The notes beneath the pieces are model-generated. The model did not search any database. It had not been told where the DNA came from and saw nothing but the letters and a program-made list of their open reading frames with translations. From assembly GCF_052045245.1 (NCBI RefSeq), contig NZ_JBQEON010000004.1:189287-253286 (forward strand): a stretch of DNA of 64,000 bases, read 5' to 3'. The translations under genes were made by a program, and so were the position numbers. The stretch comes from Burkholderia sp052045245 (lineage in GTDB: Bacteria > Pseudomonadota > Gammaproteobacteria > Burkholderiales > Burkholderiaceae). Below are positions 63,976 to 64,000 of this stretch, piece by piece. Positions within the stretch are counted from its first letter, which is position 1. The number at the start of each line of letters is the position of its first letter.

Positions 63976-64000
63976 GCGTGATTCCCTTCAGTCTGAGAGT

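Overview
The window is GC-rich (roughly two thirds G+C), tightly packed bacterial chromosome. Gene content and protein sequence point to Burkholderia, most likely the Burkholderia cepacia complex, chromosome 1: a BpeAB-OprB type efflux operon with its TetR regulator, a pgk-pyk-fba glycolytic run next to purC-purE-purK, a Zur/Znu locus, and a pilin gene beside a PglL-type O-oligosaccharyltransferase. The species assignment rests on recognising the proteins, not on a database search. I see no rRNA, tRNA, insertion sequence, prophage, integrase or CRISPR array. The DNA looks like core and stable accessory chromosome.

Layout. 1-12.4 kb: polyol catabolism. Rightward: a left-truncated D-arabinitol/mannitol-type dehydrogenase, a xylulokinase and a SorC-type regulator. 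Leftward, converging on them: a short-chain polyol dehydrogenase, a PfkB kinase, a GatZ/KbaZ-family protein, a complete ABC sugar-alcohol importer and a HAD phosphatase. 12.7-15.9 kb: zur-znuA-znuC-znuB metal uptake. 16-20.4 kb: S-formylglutathione hydrolase, a second xylulokinase carrying an in-frame 15-bp tandem repeat, and an NCS2 purine/pyrimidine permease. 20.7-27.7 kb: RND efflux operon (outer-membrane factor, pump, adaptor) and its divergent TetR repressor, with an AcrR-like operator placed inside the pump promoter. 27.9-31.4 kb: isochorismatase-like hydrolase divergent from a GlxA-type AraC regulator, then small stress or unknown genes. 31.5-36.9 kb: periplasmic serine protease, an OmpR-type two-component system and PBP4. 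37.3-39.5 kb: sterol-desaturase-family membrane enzyme and a GDSL lipoprotein esterase. 39.6-47.9 kb, all leftward: pgk, pyk, fba, purC, purE, purK and a Sua5 protein. 48.1-53.9 kb: AzlCD exporter divergent from ilvE, a CHCC zinc-finger protein, waaF, an NTF2-like protein, a YheT-type hydrolase and a DUF2946-like protein. 54-64 kb: M48 metalloprotease with a repeat-rich C terminus, moaC, two unknown exported proteins, pglL, a type IV pilin, a TerC protein, and sucD and sucC.

How the genes fit together. The first 12.4 kb encode uptake and oxidation of sugar alcohols feeding xylulose 5-phosphate and probably tagatose/fructose phosphates. The Zur locus is an autonomous metal-uptake regulon. The efflux block is a self-contained repressor-pump unit. 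The two-component system sits directly upstream of the periplasmic protease, whose promoter region holds a perfect PmrA/QseB-type direct repeat, suggesting a local envelope-stress circuit. The pilin and PglL genes suggest a dedicated pilin-glycosylation pair.

I found no clearly novel large system. The most useful leads are regulatory and specificity details: the PmrA-type box before the protease gene, the AcrR-like operator and long leader before the pump operon, a GatZ-family protein without its aldolase partner, a zinc-locus binding protein with a manganese-like ligand set, and the repeat-bearing xylulokinase.
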